Positions 53,035-63,560 of a stretch of 64,000 nt of DNA are shown piece after piece. A model generated the notes under the pieces. It was not told the origin of the DNA. It searched no databases and saw nothing but the letters and a program-made list of their open reading frames with translations. This DNA comes from Diaporthe sp. PMI_573. Taxonomy: Eukaryota; Ascomycota; Sordariomycetes; Diaporthales; Diaporthaceae. Positions within the stretch are counted from its first letter, which is position 1; each line of letters starts with the position of its first letter. The stretch lies in the NCBI GenBank assembly GCA_021399435.1, contig JAJTUP010000148.1, positions 19,404-83,403 of the forward strand, in the 5' to 3' direction. Made by a program: the position numbers and the translations under genes.

Positions 53035-55140
53035 TTAGCGACGACGCCAGCTATGGCCAGTTTGGTGCTTAGTCTCCACGACTTCGACCGCCAAGTGGAA
53101 GCTCTTGACTATCTTGTCAGCAGTCGGCCCGGCCTGCATGGTCGCTACTTTGAGCTTATTCAAGCCTGGGACCACAAAATCGGTCATCTCCACGGGGAGA
53201 TCCTTCCCATGGTGGGCGCCTCGTCTGACGACGAGTTTTTCTCCATTGAAGTGCGGGAAGATATAATCTGGCCAGGAAGTCTCCTTTGTGACCCAGTCCG
53301 ACTCTGTAACCGCCTTATCTGCGTTGGTCTGACAACATCGAAGGCGGTACCGAAGTGAGCCATTTGTGTATTCGCAAATAGATACCGATAGCTGGCCACT
53401 AGCTGGTGGCATCCTTCTCATCTTGCAAAGTAGGGAATGATTCTCAGGTGCCACTGTGAGATCAAGCTCGTGGAAGTAGATTAGGCGGAACGGTTCAATA
53501 GCAAATGAGCGGACAGCCTGGTAGTACCGCTCTGCCTCCCGGCCAGCCCGCCTAGTCCGATCAGGGCTGCGAGCCTGAGCCTGGTGCAAGGAAATCATAA
53601 GAGACTTCCTGTCTTGATGTGATTGCGCCCAACGACTTCGGTCGATTACCTGACCCGGCCGCGGCACATGCGGTGTCGAGAAATGAGACGAGGCTGCGAT
53701 GGGCTGGACATTTGCCCTCGCTCGTTGTGCTACCTGCAGTAGGTTTATGTCATGCCGGTGATTAATTCGAGGGCTACTAGCGAATCCAAAGGATGAGATT
53801 TGTCGACTAACGTTAGTTGACAGGCACCCGTTGCTTTGATTCGCTCGCACAATTTGATCTTGCTGCCGGTTAAGCCAGGAGTTGGGCTGGAACACAGACT
53901 GATGGAAGTCTGCTTGTTGCGGTGAGTGTCTCTGCACTTGCAGGTTTCGGAAACTTTGTCGTTGAATCAGTCCCGGGACATTCTCTTGCCCTCGTCCCAT
54001 CGCTGCTGATATGATCTGTTGATATTGCCGGATAAGGCCCTGATTGCGCTTCTCGAGCTCGCCCGGGTTATCGGAAGAGAGTAGCACTCGAAATTGGCCA
54101 TCCGCTATGTGATCTTGCTGATCTTTGCGAAACAGTTGATCCATCAGTGTACCGAAATGGCCATCCAGAATACCAAGTCTCCGTCGCGATGCTGTAAATA
54201 GTATGTTCTGCAGGATAACAGAGTAGCATTGAAGCCTGTTGATCATCTCATCCATGAGGTAGGGAAAACTTTGATTCGAGGACCCTTGATTAAGTGCTTC
54301 CCAGTTGGCTAGACGGGCAAGAAACACTGTAACACGCAAAACAGTTGGACTGTGAGATAGGTCGGCATGCTGGCATGGAAAGTGTGCGCACCATTCCAGG
54401 TTGGAACGTGAGAACCCTAAGTTCTTGTCAAGAACGGAGCCTAATATCCCAAATCCTATTGAAACCGTCCCTATATCACCACGTAGCAAGTCAGAGACTT
54501 TTCGCGGGCTGACGGACCATAGACAGTAAAGCTGATGCAAGATAAGATAAAAGTAGTCTTGTTTGACACACGCGTCTCGTAGGATGTGAAAACGGGGCTT
54601 CTCGAGGAGAGGTTGTAGAGCCTGGTCGCCATCTTGTTGATTTATACGATTATCGATAAAGGAGGCCAAGTCCGCGAAAGTCAAGCCGGCCATGCCTGCC
54701 CGTAGTCTTGATGCAACTTGATCGTTAGGAGTCGGTATTATTCCATTGGAAGAAGGCCTTGGATCTGTGCCCTCGACACGCCTCCTCTTTCTAGCATGGA
54801 CTTCCCCAGAACCCGAGGAAGGTATCGCTGCATGTCTAGATATGACCACTGGGGAACCAAAGTCGTTCCCACCGTTTGCGACCTGGCCCGCATCGTTTGG
54901 CTGTGGAAGGTTCGGAGGGGCCCATGGCTTCAGAGCTGCGCACACTCTCGGAGGCCGTCTTGGTCGTCGGGTGCTTCCAAGACACCGGTCTGTTCCACGG
55001 TCCCCGCCGTGTAAAGTGTGCAGGCCTGGAGTTCCAGGCAGTTTTTGAGCTCTCTCTTTTGCTGAGCGGTGGTAGGGATCGGACTGGTACAAGGATTCAG
55101 GCGATCGAGGGGATTCAACGTTATAGAACCTGGCTCGAGT
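53035..55140 (-). pseudogene. MIZ/SP-RING family protein lacking its zinc finger
   Basis: A minus-strand open frame of about 700 codons. It has low-complexity N-terminal sequence, then EKPRFHILRDACVKQDYFYL and ILHQLYCLWSVS, a long helical middle part, FASSPRINHRHD, and near the end YTNGSLRYRLRCC, NGEKLVVRRGAHHGKDLPVE, DFVVPGLNKLKV and AVEVVET. This is the substrate-binding (PINIT-like) part that in fungal Siz/PIAS-like SUMO ligases directly precedes the SP-RING. After VEVVET (about 53074) it departs from the family and ends RRR-stop at 53035, where P450 sequence starts. The 5' end has no ATG in frame, so a start exon is missing or unseen. No internal stops. Without the ring it could not act as an E3. 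Confidence 0.75.
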
Positions 55141-55860
55141 CCTGATGAAAACCCATGTTTAGTGGTCAATTTCCAAAGAACTAATAACGTGGAGGGTTTG
55201 TATTATCACCCCGCCCCCAAAGCATGCCATTAAGAGTAGGGTAATTTACCACACCACATAAACATCTTACGTTGGGAGCACTGTAGGGAGAAGCTACTGG
55301 CTTTGGTTCATCTGAGCGGGCCTTGGTTTGCCGACTTACACCTGCTGGATAACCTGGGGTTGAGCCCGGATTCCGGGAACAAGTGGCCAGGAAAGCGCTG
55401 CCGTGTCTGGAAAGCTGACGAGGTGGAGCAGTGATTTGAAGGGTCGAAAATGCTTGATATTTGGAAGGATCAGAAAGGTAGTTCTAGCGCTAGGATTCTG
55501 GTTAGGACGGTGGATTTTGAGGTGAAAGAATTGGCGTGCTCAATGAGACTGAGCCTGTAACGTAAAGTAACACAGCAACAACAGCGCGTGATCGCGACTT
55601 ATTACTGGTTGCCCGGGCCCCGTGTGCTGCTGGTGCCTACAGAGTAGGTGGTTTCGTTTTTAATCCTTGTACGTACGCTTCTTAAGCAGTATGTAGTAGT
55701 TTAGGGTGGGGTTGGCATTCCTCTCTACACGCTCCTTCCCTTGTTTATCAGCTGGCTCTTGTAGGCGGGGAAACCCGGCAGAATTTAGCCAGATTAGGCA
55801 GTACGAATAAACCAACTATCGTTAGAACGCCATTTTGGTGTGGCCCTCCTACCCCTTAGG
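55141..55860. other. intergenic, no supported gene
   Basis: Possible promoter side of the MIZ-family gene. No recognisable coding or repeat structure. Confidence 0.3.
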
Positions 55861-56215
55861 CTAATGTATCGTCGGCCCAGCACTATTTTGAGGATTAGAG
55901 CAGAACTCGAGAGGTGCCCTCTGACAAGGTATTAACGCCACTGATGTGATGTTCCAGGTGGTGGTCTCAGAAGCGGTATCGCTGGCAGCAGATTCGGCAA
56001 GCGGTAGCCAGTCCGCCCAGCCGTCTTCGCTTGCCCGAGGCTGAATCGGATGCCAATTTCTGGCTCCCACATGTTCCAAGGGAGGGGCGTGCACATACAC
56101 CAGCCAGCGTAGTGTCCGTCGTTGTAGTAGGCCTGGTAGATCTCACCTGGCACAGGATCAATGACGACTTTGAATATGCCATTTCTTGTATTGGAGGTTT
56201 GGCGAGCTAGATAGT
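55861..56215 (-). pseudogene. unrecognised gene fragment with one frameshift
   Basis: The minus strand reads GIFKVVIDPVPGEIYQAYYN, DGHYAGWCMCTPLPWNMWEP and EIGIRFSLG. One frame over it continues at about 56040 with SEDGWADWLPLAESAASDTA and TTTWNITSVALIP. The two parts flow together if a single base is gained or lost near 56040, so this looks like a gene with a frameshift. Trp-rich, secreted-protein-like composition; family unknown. Confidence 0.4.
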
Positions 56216-56719
56216 AGTAATGCCAATTCTAATTATTATACAGCTCCTGGTTGCTCTTTCTTCCCCTTAGTCAGATATCGTTTCGGTGGCGTTATGGTAA
56301 TGGCTCAGGTCCTTGATTATTCGGGCCTCGAGGCATAGTGGCAGGTCGACTAGACGGCGACAACAATATCGGCGATGCTGACGGCGAGGGCAGCAAAAGC
56401 GCCAAGAAAACGCAAGACGAGATTGTCGCCATAATGCCCAGCTTTGTTGACTTGCTATTCGACTAGCTGGGTCATGTGGGCAACGACGTAGGCATTATAG
56501 GCATCGTGGGCAACATTTGCCAACACTTGGGTCTAATAGTGCTTATTTGGTGCCCTTAAGTGTGTAGAAATAGTGGTATGTAGCGGTATGTTAATTGGTG
56601 TAATTACGTTAACTATTTGTATGGCGAACCCATAACGTGCCCGGCCCGGATCTCGGCCCACCCCCGTTCTCGGCCGCCCTCCGTCACCCACGCCGCCTTC
56701 GCCGTGACGCCGACGCCAC
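56216..56719. other. intergenic with a short coding-like scrap
   Basis: The plus frame around 56340-56460 reads GRLDGDNNIGDADGEGSKSA then KKTQDEIVAIMPSFVDLLFD before a TAG. Unrecognised and short. Confidence 0.25.
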
Positions 56720-57640
56720 CGCCACCACGATAGTTGACCCAATTTCTAATAGTGTTTCTGACTCTTCTGACCCATCGCTATCTTCTGGTACCATGCCGGC
56801 TTCTATTTGGGTCCTCCGAATAGCCTCAATGTCGGCGAAAAGCTCATTTGGGTCAAGTTGAACCTTCTTCCTTCAGACCGCCCTGCTGACTTCAATTTGG
56901 CGTTCCAGCTCCTGGGCTTTTTGTGAGGACATCGTCAGACTAACGTCTTTCTGGTCCCAGCTCTTGAGAATTTTCCTGAAGAGGAGTCGTTGTGTGGGGC
57001 TCAGTTGCTTCCGACGGGCATACCGGGCCACCATGCTACGTAGCTCTTGAGACCGCTTAGGGGTCGCAAAAAGGTCCCTCGCGGCAGACAAAAGCACTTA
57101 TCGGTGCAAAAATGGTTACTAAAGCCATCGCCAGCAGCCAATTCCAGCGTTTTTGCTTCCTTTATACGGTTGTCTTCGATAAAGTGGCTTCTAAGTGCCC
57201 TATGCTTAGACAACGGCCAAAGACCTATCGCACGCCAGCCAGAACAGATATTTGACTCCGTAAGTGCCTCTATTCAGGCCTTATAATAGCAATAAAGGAA
57301 ATGTTTCTTTGCTACGACTGACGATGAATCGTACCCTCCTTATTGGCCGAGATACTTCTTGAAGGCAGTCTTCAGAGGGCCGAAGACCGCTACATCTAGC
57401 GGTTGAAGCATATGTAAGGTATAGGCTAGCAAAAAAACGATATACACCTTATTTGAGAAGCATTCCCACATGAAATCCACCGTTGTGTGTGTATGGTACC
57501 TATCGATCACAAGAAGGCGCTATTCAGAAGGGTCTTCCGGCGCCATCAGCAAAAGAAAGACCCTCTGAAGCCAGTAGATAGCGATAGGTTCCTGTTAAAC
57601 AGTGTCCTGAAAATATAAGTTGTTCTTACTAGTTTGTAAG
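56720..57640 (-). pseudogene. pogo/DDE-1 transposase, C-terminal half
   Basis: The minus strand reads IAIYWLQRVFLLLMAPED (about 57590), VIDRYHTHTTVDFMWECFSN, MLQPLDVAVFGPLKTAFKKY, IEALTESNICSGWRAIGLWP, and near the end KRSQELRSMVARYARRKQLS, PTQRLLFRKILKSWDQKDVS and DPNELFADIEAIR. This is the order of a pogo-type DDE transposase C-terminal half, of a different subfamily from the one at 15-20 kb. The catalytic DGHxSHTT region is changed to DRYHTHTT. Several stops and frameshifts. The N-terminal half is absent. Confidence 0.75.
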
Positions 57641-60238
57641 TGCAGCGCGTTGCTTTTGCAGCTAGTATAGCGGCTATTTTCTCAATATCTGAAGGTTAGT
57701 GCCTTCAGCAGTGTGTGTATTCGGCAGGGTCGCAGCAGGGTGCCTGGAGGCGAGTTGGGACGATTGAGAGTGGTTCGGACAACTTTGCATTGAATTTGAG
57801 TGGGCTTCTGTCAGCCCTCCTCACACACCCTCCGACATCGTCTCACCCTTGGGCACGCTGCGGGTGGCTCTGGTGTAGGAATGGCGAGGCCGGAAAATTC
57901 GGCCCCCAGACCCACTCTCTTCAGCCATGAATAACTAGCCAACCCTAACCCTGACAGTAACCAAACTGAATACAGATAAACTTCAGAAATCAGGCTATCT
58001 AACAAACTAGGTTACATGCTTTTTGGGTAAGAAATAAGGGGAATGCAGAGGTTCGAAGTTAGGGTCTTAAAACAGCCCAAAAAATCGACTCACGGCCACC
58101 CAACTCATCTGCCGCCGCGCACGCCACTAGCACTAAGTCTAGGGTAACTCCTTCTGAGAAGTCTAGGGTAACTCCCTACGTGCAGCGCCTACACGAGCGT
58201 TTCCGTTTAACAATCAAAAGCCACCTTAAAGCTATAAAATTCGGTTGCTGTTACATGTAAAACGTATGCCATTCTGGGCTCTTGTTAGGATGATGGAATC
58301 GGTTGCAAGATGCACCCGGTACCGTAGATTATATAGTGCCGTGGCTGTACCTGCTAACACGCCTTAGCACCCTGCCGGCGCAACTTCACATACTTATTGT
58401 CCGATTATTATATACATCAGTGAAATCGGACGTTGGCTGCCTTATGTAGCAATTAGGAAGGCGGTGTGCGAGCTGCAGCGATACGCCAAGTGAAAACCTA
58501 AAGACACCGCCTTCCTTTTTGAGATTGACGAAAATAGAAGGCGGGGAGGGCTGACAAGGCGGTGAGAAGATAAAGGCTCAGGGAAGGCCGACAACCAGAA
58601 AAGGCGATTGCGCTAGGCCAAGAAATCAAATAGTGGAGGACCGCACAATGGGATCTTAGTGAGAAAAATCGAAAGTGTTTCTCACACCATAAAAACAACG
58701 CCTTGTCAGTTACTGCTTCGCTGGTTGTATCGCCCAGTCCCATATCAATATCACCAAGCCACGTGTTAACCAAGGCAGTCAAGTCCCACTCGCCAAAGTT
58801 GTCATTACCTTCACACCCTTGACATTGTCACGATAGCAGGCGGGCGGTTCCCGGGCAGGTGGACGTCGAGCAGGATGATCAGGCAGATCTTCTATTTACT
58901 ACGTACAGGCTCTATCCTCGGTAGGCACAGGCTTTGTTGACAAGACGTAGCTCGAAGAGCTACGAAACAGCTATCAGGACAGGGTGCGGAGTTTTATCGA
59001 GCCGGCGGCTCACGTAATCAGACCCCAACCCTCTGGGTTGGGCATCCCCCATGGCCTGGTCCGCCGCGGACCGAGCGTAGGGAGCCAGGACTGTGACAGA
59101 CATGTCCCATATGTTATGCCCCAGTCCGTAGGCTTCGTCATTTACCTATTTATCAGCGAGGATAAGAGAGGCGAGGAAGACGCGATGAGCTGTACATCGG
59201 AACCCTCGCGTACCAGGGATAGATTCGCCAGCCTGACGGCGACAAGGGGCCCAGGGTGGCTAATTTGAGCTTGGTTGCCTATAGTAACTGTAGTTTGTCC
59301 TTTTGCTTTCATTTTATTCGAATTTCAGGTTGTGAGCCCACATAGAAGTCCACAAGAGAAACACACAGTACAGTACTTCCAAAAACCACAGTACTTATTT
59401 ATGTGACGTAAACATTAAAATTATGATTAGAAATACCCGCAATCCTAAGGTATACATGTTATGAACCAACACGTCGGCACCAAGGGGACCCGTTTGGGTG
59501 ACGCAGTCAACCGGGATCGGATGCCACGACGCAACCAACAGCATACTAGGTTGCGGAGTCACGAAGAAGCACCCATCAGGTGACCCCAGCAAACGCAATA
59601 TAGTATGCCAATTGAAATTCGACGGCGCGCAGGAGGCGCGTCCAGATCCCCGCGAGGGAGGGATGTCCAGGGCCAGCCGCATGATTCGTCGGGGAGGCTA
59701 CCTTACAAGCCGCACGATAGGTTCGGACAGGGCCGGCCTGTGATGAAGGTGCCCGGCGTACTGACGTCTCGTATATGCAATGTAATCAATCCTGACACCA
59801 TCACGTAGGAAAGCAGGCATTCCCTGTTCAGGCAATTTTGGCTGCTACCCATCGCTGGGTACATCCAATGTAGGAATGTGTTGGTTTATCCCGATCTCGC
59901 TCGTAATCGTGCGAAGTGTTGCAGGCGTTTTTGTTAGCGTTTGGTGACAAAGGAGCTTCGCTACTGCCACTTCCCGGATTGCAGCACCCTGGCTGAAATC
60001 CCCGGTCTGGTCGCCCCCTTGAAGCTATCAGCGAGACAGACTCCGGCCTTTTTTTTGATCAGTAGTCCAGCCGGATGCCAGTTTCTGCGACATGCGGTGT
60101 GATTTCTCGCATACCGCTGACGAGGTTGGTAATTTACCTAATGTGGCAACCTGCCCCCCTTAGCCCGATGATGGATTTCACCCCAGGCTCTCGTGATGCC
60201 CGATATGGCAACTCTTGAAATGCCAAGAGGGGCAATTT
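57641..60238. other. intergenic, no supported gene
   Basis: Frames of 60-95 codons on both strands lack family character. A direct repeat, AAGTCTAGGGTAACTCC, occurs twice near 58133-58175. Base composition is balanced, with no RIP-like AT drift. Confidence 0.3.
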
Positions 60239-60559
60239 CTAGTCAACAAGTAGCTCTTCGAATGCGCCGAGTTTGAGCCTCCCAAGAATGGTAGAAAAGA
60301 TACGCTGGTCGGCTTCAATAATTTTAAACCGCGTTGCAGGGATAGCCGGGCGCGTAGTGGCATGTACGGAAAATTGAACGTTTCCTAGCTTAACGTCCAC
60401 CTGCCTGAAGCTCCCTGCCTGCTCAAATCTCTCAACCAGAATGTCTTCAGGATGGAATGAACGATTGTTCGTGCGAGCCACGGTGACAAGTCCACCACCG
60501 ACCACAACCATTTCCTTTTCCTTTTTTTTGTTTCCTTGTTCGAACTTATCGTGCGACAT
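60239..60559 (-). CDS. hypothetical ORF, 106 codons
   Basis: ATG 60557-60559 opens MSHDKFEQGNKKKEKEM, continuing FHPEDILVERFEQAGSFRQV, DVKLGNVQFSVHATTR and FKIIEADQRIFSTILGRLKL to a stop at 60239. Protein-like composition, no recognised family, no neighbours to suggest a role. May be real, a fragment or chance. Confidence 0.35.
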   Translation of the reverse strand: MSHDKFEQGNKKKEKEMVVVGGGLVTVARTNNRSFHPEDILVERFEQAGSFRQVDVKLGNVQFSVHATTRPAIPATRFKIIEADQRIFSTILGRLKLGAFEELLVD

Positions 60560-60664
60560 CCCTCCCAGGAGTTGATCTCATCACCCATGCCAGGGGTGGG
60601 TGGTTACGCCAGCTGTGAGGTTGATCAGGCTTGGTGGAGGGTCAGGCTCAGCTGAACCCAAAGT

Positions 60665-61048
60665 GAAAAGTAAAAGAGTGACCAGTCCAAAAAAGAGTGA
60701 CCAACCAGTCCCAAAAGAGTGACTAGTTCCAAAACACCAAAAAAAGTGACCAGTCCCAAAAGAGTGACCAGTCCCAAAAGAGTGACCAGTCCCAAAAGAG
60801 TGACCAGTCCAAAAAGAGTGACCAGTCCCAAAAGCAGTCCCAAAAGAGTGACCATTCACAAAAGAGTGACGAGTCCCCAAAAGAGTGACGAGTCCCAAAA
60901 GAGTGACTAGTCCCAAAAGAGTGACCAGTCCCAAGAGTGACCAGTCCCAAAAGAGTGACCATTCCCAAAAGAGTGACCAGTCCCAAAAGAGTGACCAGTC
61001 CCAAAATATTGACCCCCAAAAGAGTGACCAGTCCCCAAAAAGACTGAC
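60665..61048. repeat. 18-bp minisatellite (AAAAGAGTGACCAGTCCC)
   Basis: About twenty imperfect copies in about 380 bases, with occasional loss of a base, T/G substitution at the tenth to twelfth positions, and one partial unit near 60830. Because the unit is 18 bp it keeps all three frames on each strand open for long stretches (KRVTSP on plus, GLVTLL or WSLFWD on minus). It lies directly against the 3' end of the DUF3435 pseudogene. Confidence 0.85.
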
Positions 61049-62030
61049 CAAAAGATTGACCATCATTTCTTTCGGCCTTGCGTCTCTGTGTTTCTCGGAG
61101 ACACGGTGCCATGAATCCTCAACGCATGATTTTGAAGGTGCATCTTATTTTCAAGGTGTATATCGCAGACCCTACACTTTATGCCGGTGTTCTTTTTTAT
61201 TTTGGACAAGTGCTTGCGTCCGAAGTGTTTGGTCAAGTCGCTAGATGTGTAGAACTCCCTGGTGAGGTCACGCAACCGATGCTTGTCATCTGGTGACAAG
61301 ACCATGGCTTGGCCGATGCACACAAAGCATCGTCGTGGGCGCTGCTTTTTGTCAGAGACAAACACGGAGAGCATTGCATCCTCCAACAGGCCGTCAGATG
61401 CAGGAGCTGCAGCCTTTTTCGACGCCGGCTGCCGGCGCACTGTGCATCCTTCTTGCACGAGACAGTATGCAGACACTGCGTCAATGGCATCATCTCTCTG
61501 CCGGTATTGGCCTTTGAGAGTAGTGGCCATCGGGGCTGAAAGCTTTGATAACAAGTCTTTCTGGGCTGGGCCTTGGGGTCGAGAGGTGGTGTTTCCCGCC
61601 ACAGGGCTGCAGAACCCAAGGCCTTGTATCTGGCGCTCGATGTCTTCTATAGCCTGCTGGTCCGTCCACTTGTCTCTGATCTTCTATATTAATTCTCTTC
61701 TAAGCCTCTACTTCTCCTTTCAGATGGCCCGTATGCGATCGTTATATTCTTTAGAGTTTCGCAATAGTGTGCCGAGGGCTTTTTCCAGGCGCCTGATAGT
61801 TAGATGTGTAGCAACAGATGCAGACTACTCGGGCGTGAGATTAATAGGGCGGCGCTTGGAAATTGAGTGGCCAATACTGCAAGACTGCTGCATAAGTACT
61901 TGCTACGGTTGCTATCCCCGAAGGATACCCCATAAGTTAGCAGAGATATTCCGCCCCAAGTAATTTCTTTGGAAAGGGGCTAAGTTACCCCACCCCAGAG
62001 TGAGGTTGCGGAGGGCATCGCTAACGTTTA

Positions 62031-62078
62031 CTATGATGGATTTAGCATGGCCAGTTGATTAGTCTGAAGGCTACATAC
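62031..62078 (-). other. intron in the DUF3435 pseudogene
   Basis: 48 nt, GTATGT...ATAG on the minus strand. Splicing restores the frame into NVSDALRNL, as in relatives. Confidence 0.75.
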
Positions 62079-62455
62079 CGCTTTAATCAAACACGTTAGC
62101 TACATTATAACGCAAATTATAAGCTATTATTAGGTACTTAAGCCCCAAAATTACACCAATCCTTTTAATCCACGCTACCATCATGCCAGCCATGATACGT
62201 TTATTTAAGGAGATCTCATAGCTATCTAATCTTTTAAAGGCTCGACGGAACACGAAAGTATTATTAAGATCCTCCCATAATGATAAGCAGAGTTCCAGCT
62301 TGCCAGGGTGGATATCGAAATTAGGAATATGGTACAGAGAGGTAAGGTTACTTACACGGAAAGCCTGATAACGGAAGAGGATACCAAGGAGAAAGACGTG
62401 GGGGCTCAGGACCAGGGACGGGTCAAACATAGTCTCGGGGATCACATAGGTTTTC

Positions 62456-62509
62456 CTACAAGGGCATTAACACAACATACCAATCGCGGGAGACTAGCCA
62501 TATACTTAC
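62456..62509 (-). other. intron in the DUF3435 pseudogene
   Basis: 54 nt, GTAAGT...TTGTAG. Splicing joins GEKDV to KTYVIPETMFDP, matching the family. Confidence 0.8.
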
Positions 62510-63131
62510 ACATCCTTCTCTCCAAGATACGTTTTAGTGAATTCCGGTGTAAAGCGGGGGAGGAGCTTGTGAGGTCCGCCTTCTAGATCTCTCACCAGAG
62601 CAACCTTAATATCCTTAAACCATAGTTTCAAAATCGCCTCCAGGCGGGAGCCGGTAATAGCAAGGAGGAGTAGAAAGAGTATAGTAAGGATGCACAACTC
62701 TCCTAGCTTGAACGACTTCATTATCGTGCCCAATGTGGTCTCAATATGCTGCTTAAGGTCCTCGATCGTCATGGACCAGTTTGCTCGCCACTGTTCACTC
62801 AGCCCGTGCTTCTTCGCGAGGTCTCGCAGAACCTGACCATTGAGTTAGTGTGGGGGGGGGGGTTCGCGTCGGTCTGGGAGGGCAAGTACCTGCCCTGTGC
62901 ATGCTGTGATTTAACCTAGGTTCAATCTTTTCACCTGAAGCTCTCTCGAAGGCGAGACGAAATACCTTCCAGTACGTACCCAGAGAGCTCCTCTTCTTAA
63001 TACCGCGTCTCTTTCTGCTACCCTCGCTGACCCTCTAGTTGAGGAGCTACTTGAAAAATATATATAGACGCCTGATCGATAAATCATTATAGTACCTCTT
63101 GTGGTCGTGCTTGAGTATCTTCTTACAAAAT

Positions 63132-63187
63132 CTAGGATTACAGGGGCTAAGTTACAGGACCACAAGAGGGGGCTCGCGGCAACTTAC
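63132..63187 (-). other. intron in the DUF3435 pseudogene
   Basis: 56 nt, GTAAGT...CCTAG. Splicing joins the EEQ(stop)R block to RFCKKILKHDHK in frame. Confidence 0.75.
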
Positions 63188-63560
63188 CGGCGCTACTGCT
63201 CCTCTACAGCATCGAGGAGCAATATCATCCCAGGGCTATAGTCTTGACAGGTATACGCATCCTCGTTAAACTGCTCTAATTCACGCTAGTAGTGTTCCGG
63301 TAGGAGCACATTCCTATAAAACAGCCCGATCTAGTCTCCCACGTCAAAGTCGTCATCATCAAAGGCAGCGTTCTCGCGTTCCCGATGAGGCAATAGAAAG
63401 ACAGCGGAATCATATACATCATTATTAGCATAGAAGGCGGTGTTGTTATTACCTTCCTCGTCAGGGAGAATACACGTATCAGTATCATAGACACTATCAT
63501 AAGCGTTACTTTCCTCCCCGGGCGCAAACGAGGCATCAGAGTCGCAAATAGGCTAGCGCT

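Larger units (their letters stand above)
61063..63560 (-). pseudogene. DUF3435 (FluG-domain) tyrosine-recombinase-like gene with C2H2 tail, decayed
   Basis: The minus strand. Exon parts in order: acidic N-terminal region (63550-63300); FNEDAYTCQDYSPGMILLLD and AVEEQ; after an intron, ILKHDHKRYYNDLSIRRLYI and GTYWKVFRLAFERASGEKIE; MTIEDLKQHIETTLGTIMKS then ITGSRLEAILKLWFKDIKVA (62770-62620); PETMFDPSLVLSPHVFLLGI (62430); WIKRIGVILGLKYLIIAYNL then RYNVANVFD (62170-62090); PFQRNYLGRNISANLWGIL (61960); and near the end RCFVCIGQAMVLSPDD, FYTSSDLTKHFGRKHLS and CRVCDIHLENKMHLQNHALR (C2H2-like). The Arg in GSRLEA, the Arg in YNLRYN and the Tyr in FQRNY fit a tyrosine recombinase triad (inference). 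Stops replace Gln/Trp at many sites. The three clear introns remain perfect. Confidence 0.85.

Noticed and set aside
52268..55140. A MIZ-P450 fusion on the minus strand
   Set aside because: The MIZ frame ends in a stop before the P450 exon, and the P450 exon is preceded by an intron-like end belonging to its own lost upstream part.
58498..58782. 95-codon minus ORF
   Set aside because: No ATG start and no recognisable features.
60581..61244. Several long ORFs on both strands across the minisatellite
   Set aside because: They exist only because an 18-bp repeat keeps frames open; the peptides are pure repeats, and homologous protein begins only beyond the array.
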